Part shown: piece by piece, positions 57,061 to 64,000 of the stretch
How the letters are laid out: every line of letters begins with the position of its first letter
Numbering within the stretch: the stretch's first letter is position 1
DNA from: Glandiceps talaboti
Lineage: Eukaryota > Hemichordata > Enteropneusta > Spengelidae
NCBI RefSeq assembly: GCF_964340395.1
Contig: NC_135561.1
Coordinates: 21,314,486-21,378,485, forward strand
DNA: 64,000 nt
Direction: 5' to 3'
Translations under genes and position numbers: made by a program
The notes under the pieces: generated by a model
What the model saw: the letters and a program-made list of their open reading frames with translations, nothing else
Database searches by the model: none
Told to the model about the DNA's origin: nothing

Positions 57061-60000
57061 TCTAACAAATATTGATACATGATATCAACTTTTTTGTTGT
57101 AAATATTGTGAAGAGTAAATTCCAATTACAACCCTTCTCATTAAAATGTGTTTGACACATAATTGATACAACGAATAAACCTTTGTCAGTCAACTGTTCA
57201 AGTTAGCATTATGTCCAAACAGACAATCATCCAAGGGCAAACTAAAAAGACTAGTCAAAGACAGCTTTGACCATACATATGTAGATCCTGTTGGTGGCGG
57301 GTATACGTTTTGACAGTGATACATTTTGATCAAACTATAACTTGAGAACATATCATGATCTGATTGTGACAGAAATTATTGATTGATCCAAGAAATTGTA
57401 TCATGTACAAATGTATATGGTTAAAACATTCATTAAAATGGTTGTGACTAGATTTACTGCATCATAACATCTGCTCTCTACTGACTTTTTTTAGCAAAGT
57501 TGTTGGTTGTCTAATATTTCACTTATACTATCCTGTTTACTGACTAAATCCATGACTCCAGTACAGAAATAGCCAGTACACTCAGACTACATTTTACATG
57601 TACTAAACTGAAATTTTTAATTCGAACAACGGACAATGTGAAAAGATACAGTACATGAATCCAAGGAAATATCAGGACTATCGGGTGGGAATGTTAATAA
57701 ATGACTTGCTTTGCTTTGCTTTAATTCATGCCCCAACTTAGTTACATCAGAGAAATGTAACAATTGTTAGGTGTGAACCATTCTAACATTTGATGCATTA
57801 CGACATGAATGCCACCCCACACTGTAAACAATGGGCTGCCTTAAATAAGGAATCTATTAACATTACTACAGGGATTACAAAAATGTACATCCAATAGACA
57901 CAAACAACTATCCCCTATCATCAAAACTAAGAATTACTCTGACAATATTTCATTCATATTTAGTCATTAATGGTTGGTTAAATTCCCAAATGACTTCGCC
58001 TAATTGAAGTTTTGCCAAAAGTGGAAGAAACCTAGTAAACTGTACATATATTTACCATACAGATATGGGGGACTGTGTAGCCGTCAATTTTATTTTCCCG
58101 ATTTGCTTGCCTCCAACTTGACAAAAGGCAGCATTACACTGAGGTGTACATGTATGTATGCCGACGTCGTTCATAGAAAACGTTATACAGAAAGTATTAA
58201 CATTAGATAAGATCGCGAAGCGCGTTTATTTTCTCTTGTAGTCTACCATTATACCATAATGATTATACCCAAACTAGTCCCGAGAAATAAAAACATGTCA
58301 TATTAGATATGTCGTAGCATTTTTTTACACTGAAGGTGAACCAACTGACCGTAACGTTTGTGTTTCACTTCCACGTTAATCACGCTAATAAAGAGTGTAA
58401 ACTATATGAATGTAGCATAAGGACTTTCATGTCCAAAACATACCTCGTTAACTCTGAAAACCATACATTATAACGACAAATGACGGCCGATTCTACTTTA
58501 CTCGTATCTATGCTTGATAGCACACAGATCCGCTAATGCACCGTACTCGCACACAAACATTATATATGGCTTATACACGTAACATTTACGTTTCTAAACA
58601 AATGCGACATGATGATACACACACACATATACATGCATGGACGCAACCATGTAAACAAGTGAGGGCACATATTCACGTTTGCAAATTAAATGAGAATGAA
58701 AATCTATGACACAAAATCAACAAATTACATGTACAGTACTCTGTATTACTTCGTTTTCTATCGACCTGCTAGAAAACCTGAACTTGAATATTGATCGCCC
58801 ACGCAATGCCGTGTCAACACATTACGAGTTGACAATAGACACAGTGTATGCGATAATGATGCTGGCCCATATTTTCGACGATCTGTCCTCATTGCCGGAA
58901 GGTCGGCCCTGAAGCAGGGCGCGTAATCTAACATAGTGCTACACTCTCAAACATCAAATCATAATTTCTGTACTGAAATCTGTGATAACATAAGATACGT
59001 GACCTAATTCGATTACCCACCTTTCAAACGTGATCACAACACAAGATCGCCATATTGAATACTGACGCTTCGCGGATAATGACCGCCAAGTAATCCCATC
59101 TCAACAGAAGGTCAACAAATTTTGTGTGTCGTGAGAGCGCCCTATAAAGACCATTTGTAAAGAGCGGATAAACCAGTAGCTTATTTGTATTTGACGACAA
59201 AGTAGGCGTAAAGCTACCGCCACAGCTGCATCGATAAATGCAAATGATGCGCTCATTCGAAAACAAGTGTTGATGTCGATAACACGATAGAAATAAGGCC
59301 TTCGAACGTACGTGACATTGACAATGTAAAAGATATCTAAAGCTAAGAGGAATTGTTCAGTTACGTGCAAGTTCAATACGTCCAATACCAATAGGCAATA
59401 CACATGCATATGATGAATTTGAAGTATTTTCTGCATGAATGGTATGGTTCAAGGTGGAATATTAAATCTTAGGACTCACAGTACAAGTTGCAACTACAAG
59501 CCAAAACTTTTCTCAAGGAATGTCACGGTGAAATATTGAAAACAAATTTTAAGCAATAACCACTGATGCTCGATCGCTCCAACATCAATGGGAAGAAGAC
59601 GAGAAACCTGCCATGGGATAACCTAGGCCAACACGGAATGTTGAATCACGTGTTCCCTGTTAAAAGATTTTGCCGCATGCCGCGACTTTCTTTTGATAAG
59701 TTCCCATGTGTGTAAATTGATGAGTTTAATACTACATTTCCTCCTTTTCGACTACCTCTTAATTTCGTCATGGAAGTGATATGGCCATTATCAACATCGA
59801 ATTATTTTTTTCTCTTCCCGGGGCCATCTGTGTCAACAATGTGTCAACATATCATACGTGTATGACAGTTCAATATCAATACATGCACTAAAAAAATCAA
59901 ACCTGTTCGTACATGATTTGTATTATCGTATGAAAAGAAATAAGCTTATCAAACCGATCCCGTCTTGGTTTGTTTTTTCACGCTGATCCTAAATTTGTTT

Positions 60001-61142
60001 AAGTATATGAGAAAAAAATAATAAAATCACGAAAATTGTGAAGTCTTGTGAGAACTTAAAAAGACAACATAAAATCTGTAATTAATGGCTGTACATCTAG
60101 ATCTGATGGGAAGAAATCGATAACACAGAGACCATATGGAAAACAACGGAAAACATAACTAAGTACCTGAAATAGATACTCACATATGAAAAAGAAATAT
60201 ATGAAAAAAATAAATAAAAAAATCTACATACCTCACCTATTCTAAAATTGAGCGTAATTGAAATGATTTCTACAAACCATGGCATGACAGATAATCACGT
60301 TACTGATAGTTACTGAACTTCGCCGGATGTTTGAATCCAATCTGTTTTACATAAAGTCATATACCGAAACATTTTGTTTGAGCTATCTTGATCAGTGCGT
60401 TTATTTGTACTTTGCTCTCATTCCTGAGCATACATTTTACTATAAAATAGTCGAAATTTCAGTATTTGTTTAGAACGTAGGACAAGATCAAATGATTAAA
60501 ATTCCCATTTGAAAGAAGGACCTAGCTACTAGGTTTACACGGAGATAAAGAAAAGTGAAACCATATTCTACATTCTACATTCACTAATTCCATTTATTGC
60601 TTTGATTGTGACATCCATTCTTTCGTTACCTATCTAGCCCAGAGAATATTTGTGGCTTCAATTCTTTTAGTTTGAAAGACATAGTGAGACCACGACAAGT
60701 ACTTGGACTTTTTATTACTCCAACCCGGTCCCACCTCCACGGAAGTTTAACGAGGACATAGGAATACTAGTACATGTAGTTATAATTACCATGTGAGTAA
60801 ATCGACGGAAGGTAGGATTCCTGGATGTGTTTCACTTCCGTTTGTCTGTTTCATTTTCATTTCTTTTTTTATCCCCAAAACTATGGCTTTGATAAAATGA
60901 AACTATGTGTAAAGATCGAGACAGCAAGGAAAAACTGCTTACAGTGGCAAGTTTGGATCTTGATTTTCATGGAGATTTTAGTCTGCCCACAGTTCCTCCA
61001 AACTGGAGAGACAGTGCCTGAGTGAAGCCATCTAATCGCTTACACAATCATGTACAATGGCCATGGCATTTATTCACCAGATGTAATCTGAATATCGCAA
61101 AGTTTTGAGATTGTCGTTCCTACAGACAATTGTTGGAATACA
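57061..61142. other. No supported gene
   Basis: CpG is somewhat more frequent near 58.1-59.7 kb (for example GATCGCGAAGCGCG at 58210), so a promoter could lie there, possibly for the sulfotransferase, but no motif fixes it. A plus-strand frame at 58706-58912 follows an acceptor-like CCTGCTAG and reads as plausible protein (E-N-L-N-L-N-I-D-R-P-R-N), and another at 60825-61025 has a hydrophobic stretch; neither is recognisable. Confidence 0.4.
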
Positions 61143-61969
61143 ACAGAACATATGTAATAAGTTATTTTTTCTCATTGATTGCTATTTGCTCATTGCTGTT
61201 AGTGATCTCCTGGCCAACCACAACATGTACTGTGACATTTGTTGAGAATGTAAAAAAAAAATAAGCGCATCGTCGTACCACTTTAGACAACATTTCCTGA
61301 CGAGAAACTATAAAAATAATTTTTTTCCTTTTTAGTGGCCTACAAAAATATGGCAATAATTTATTAAAACTAAAAGCTACATCAATAATATTTTCAGGAC
61401 AAGTGCGCTTTGGTATCGCAAATGCATGTATCAAATTATATTGAATTTGAAGTGTGCATTCTTGAGATATAGCCTAATTACCGAAAACCATTAATTATGT
61501 AAATTTCTCGTTAGTATTCTTGGGATGTTTACCGAAACCTAATCAGTTTTTGTCACTACCCTACAGAACACATGCAATAAATTTTTTGTTTGAATTGAGC
61601 CTGTCGTGTTTTAGAAAATGGTGATAAAGCCGCACCACTTTAGAAGACATTTCCTGATGAGAATTTATTTTTTTATTTTTTGTGGCCAATCGAAAATATG
61701 CTAATAACTTATTAAAACTAAAAGCTACATTTGTAATATTTTCAGGACAGGTGCGCTTTGGTATCACAAATGTGTGTACCAAGTTATAATGATTTTGAAG
61801 CATTCTTGAGATATAGCCTAATTACCGAAAATCATTAATTACGTAAATTGCTCATTAATATTCACGGGATTTTTACCAAAACCTAATCAAGTCTTGCCAT
61901 TACCCTACGGAATACGTATTCAAAATTTCGTTTGAATTGAGCAAGCCGTTATGGAGAAAACGATGACAA

Positions 61970-62022
<53 letters not shown>

Positions 62023-62028
62023 CACAGA

Positions 62029-62066
<38 letters not shown>
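61143..62066. repeat. 344-bp tandem repeat ending in GACA/CA microsatellite
   Basis: Anchors AC(A/G)GAA(C/T)A recur at 61143, 61563 and 61907, and GAGATATAGCCTAATTACCG at 61464 and 61808. The B to C period is 344 bp; the first unit is longer by about 76 bp. The last unit runs into AAGACGGACAGACAGAC, a GACA array (61975-62021) and a CA array. The two short minus-strand frames with the same IPKRTCPEN peptide are paralogous because of the repeat. Confidence 0.8.
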
Positions 62067-62069
<3 letters not shown>

Positions 62070-62276
62070 TTCCACCCATAAATATATCTCTTCCTTACGG
62101 AAGAACAAAGGATAGTTTTCAATTTCTTAATTCACAGGAACAAATTATTGCATGTAGGCCTAAACATTGATCTCAGTATTCGATAGACTATTAAATTGTA
62201 CATTTAATTAAATCGACACTCCGATTCATAGGAACAAATTGTGAATGGAAACATCAATTAGTTTCATTTATTTAAT

Positions 62277-62618
62277 GTGGCCATATAAATGAGGATTGGG
62301 TATTTATTTTGGATTTTTAATTTATAAAACAATTTTACCATGGCCTCCTACCGGAAACAATCAACATGAAATACCATTGACAAAGTCTGTGCTTGAAACT
62401 CAATACATTGCAAAATGCTAAAAAAAAATGTGTAAAAGGTTTGTTATTGTATGTACAGATTTTACATATTATTATGCTTTTGCAATTTATTGAGTTACAA
62501 ACAAGGACTTAGCATATGTTGTTTCACGTTGATTTTGCAGATAGGAAGCCACGATAAAATTTAATTTAGAAAATAAAAATCCAAAATAAATACCCCAATC
62601 CTCATCCTTATGGTCACT
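62277..62618. mobile_element. Foldback (MITE-like) element, copy 2
   Basis: Arms at about 62277-62350 and 62550-62618 are inverted copies (GTGGCCATA.A..GAGGATTGGG.TATTTATTTT). The centre shares TTGCAATTTATTGAGTTACA with copy 1 at 43890. It is longer than copy 1 (about 342 against 275 bp), with a diverged inner part. Confidence 0.75.
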
Positions 62619-64000
62619 TTAATTAAATCAATGCCTTTTTAATTAACGATGACCAGATTGTGGTAGTTTAACTTAGTTGCAGTTTAATCGAATCAGAGCT
62701 TCTTTAATTAAATAAGAACATCTTGTGGACAGCGAGACACAGTAGTTAATTGTTCTATACCATTTTCTTATTGGAATTATGATTCGTGTGTATATATTGA
62801 AATTGCTTTATTAAAGCGACGCTGATTAAGAAGAAATCATCAAACTGCTCAGCGTAGGCGAATGTACTTGGTCTCAGTTGTTTGCCACTAATTATGACGT
62901 CATGTAATCTTCGACTGAATTGAACGTAGTGCCAAAACTTCTCGCTGTTCTCGTATTCGTTCATGTCCTGGTATTCCCTGAAGTCGACGTTTTAGCTCTT
63001 ATTATATTTTCATTTAACTCGGTCAGAGTACTGTGTACTTAACCTTCAATCTAAGTTCGGCCCCAGTAACGTTTACATATAATTTCACTGACAGTAGTGA
63101 ATGTGTATTTGTATAAATCAAAGGAAATATGTAATGTGCCTAACGATATATGTAATGTAAACGGTGTTATTAGGCTATGGTACAAGCTAACTGATTTGTA
63201 TCACACGAAGCGGTCATCGAAAGTTCACCATGTAATATTTTCAATTGAAATTTAATGTCTATATTTTCCTATGTCTATCTTTTTCTGTAAAATATGGGAA
63301 GTACGGCTTGGTACGGGATTTTGTTTACCTCTCGGATAAAGTCCCAGAAGAATCGAATAAGTAACCGAGTTTTTCAGGATAACGTAGTCCTTTGAACATT
63401 AGTTATGAGAGAGGGCGAGTGTAGTGGAGTTACATATCCAACAAGTAGACAAGCTTAAGGGACCGGACAGAATTTACGGAGGGGGGGGGGAGAAATTATC
63501 TCTGACTTGTTTTTTTTCCTGCCCCCCCCGCCCATTCACTGTGACCAAAATTTCACAGTATAAAAGTATAAAAATTTCATGGCTCCCCCCCCCAAAAAAA
63601 AGGAAAAAAAAGAAAGAAAAAAAGTGCACAATATCCTGCCCCCTACAATAACTAAAAAGAGTACAATTTTTTTTGTTACTGTAGCACAACTGTAATATTT
63701 CTTTTGGTACTACTATTATGTTACTATTTCAGCCCAAACAACTTAGTAGTTGTAGAGGAAGTTTTTTAGAAACATTTTGACCATACATGTAATCATACAC
63801 ATGTGGTATAATCTTGTTTATTTCCCAACTAGACACCATAAGTAGTCATCACTTAATACCAAGGCATTTAATTTGATGTGGTGGTTTTAACTGTCATTCA
63901 CTGATACATACACAGAAACACAGACACAGAGTAAACACACATTCACATGCGTGATTTGTGAAAAACTTTAGTGGGGACATTTGTGGGGAGTATCTAAGGA
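62619..64000. other. No gene seen
   Basis: AT-rich with G, C and A runs near 63480-63615. Frames below 76 codons cover low-complexity sequence only. Confidence 0.55.

Noticed and set aside
58706-58912. Plus-strand frame after an acceptor-like CTAG
   Set aside because: Reads like protein but no partner exon, no domain; kept only as a remark in the intergenic entry.
60825-61025. Plus-strand frame with a hydrophobic stretch that might be a signal peptide
   Set aside because: The charged N-terminal half and the early stop without a good donor make it weak; no family recognised.

Overview
The window looks like nuclear DNA from an invertebrate animal, probably marine. It is AT-rich, its genes are spread out and interrupted by GT-AG introns, simple repeats are very abundant, and the recognisable proteins are animal families: death effector domains (DED), an SH2 domain, and heparan sulfate 3-O-sulfotransferase. 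The sequence alone does not fix the phylum. Expanded DED families and frequent ACATGTA-type words would fit a non-vertebrate deuterostome or a lophotrochozoan. All four well-supported loci or clusters are on the minus strand.

Layout. At 1.8-2.6 kb there is a probable TATA-driven first exon encoding a signal peptide; the rest of that gene is uncertain. From 5.7 to 16.6 kb lies a tandem family of four intronless genes of 194-201 codons, each encoding two DEDs and nothing else, plus a decayed fifth fragment at 8.3 kb. Their flanks are also duplicated, so the array grew by tandem duplication. Six of the eight DEDs end in R-x-P-L, one in K-x-P-L and one in R-x-Q-L, where the classical DED motif has R-x-D-L.

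From 19.9 to 39.2 kb I could assemble a complete ten-exon gene of 408 codons from splice sites and phase. It has an N-terminal helical region, an EF-hand-like/linker region and a C-terminal SH2 domain, an order reminiscent of the Cbl TKB region or the STAT linker-SH2. About 20 kb of genomic DNA carries only 1.2 kb of coding sequence. The excess is mostly tandem repeats: a 10.35-kb array of a 27-bp unit fills most of intron 2 and runs into the splice donor of exon 2; an unrelated 27-bp array fills intron 5; a 56/57-bp repeat triplicates the exon 1 splice donor; and a 41-bp repeat copies the stop-codon region four times. The long open frames on both strands of the 27-bp arrays are a consequence of the 27-bp period and not genes.

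From 49.0 to 50.1 kb there is an intact type II membrane heparan sulfate 3-O-sulfotransferase in one coding exon. The remaining 39-49 kb and 50-64 kb hold no gene I can support; they contain minisatellites, two full copies of a foldback (MITE-like) element and a 344-bp tandem repeat ending in a GACA/CA microsatellite.

Functionally, tandem DEDs without an enzyme domain have the architecture of FLIP-type regulators of death-receptor/caspase signalling, and the SH2 protein is a phosphotyrosine reader. Their adjacency is suggestive but proves no joint pathway. The sulfotransferase belongs to a different process, heparan sulfate modification in the Golgi.
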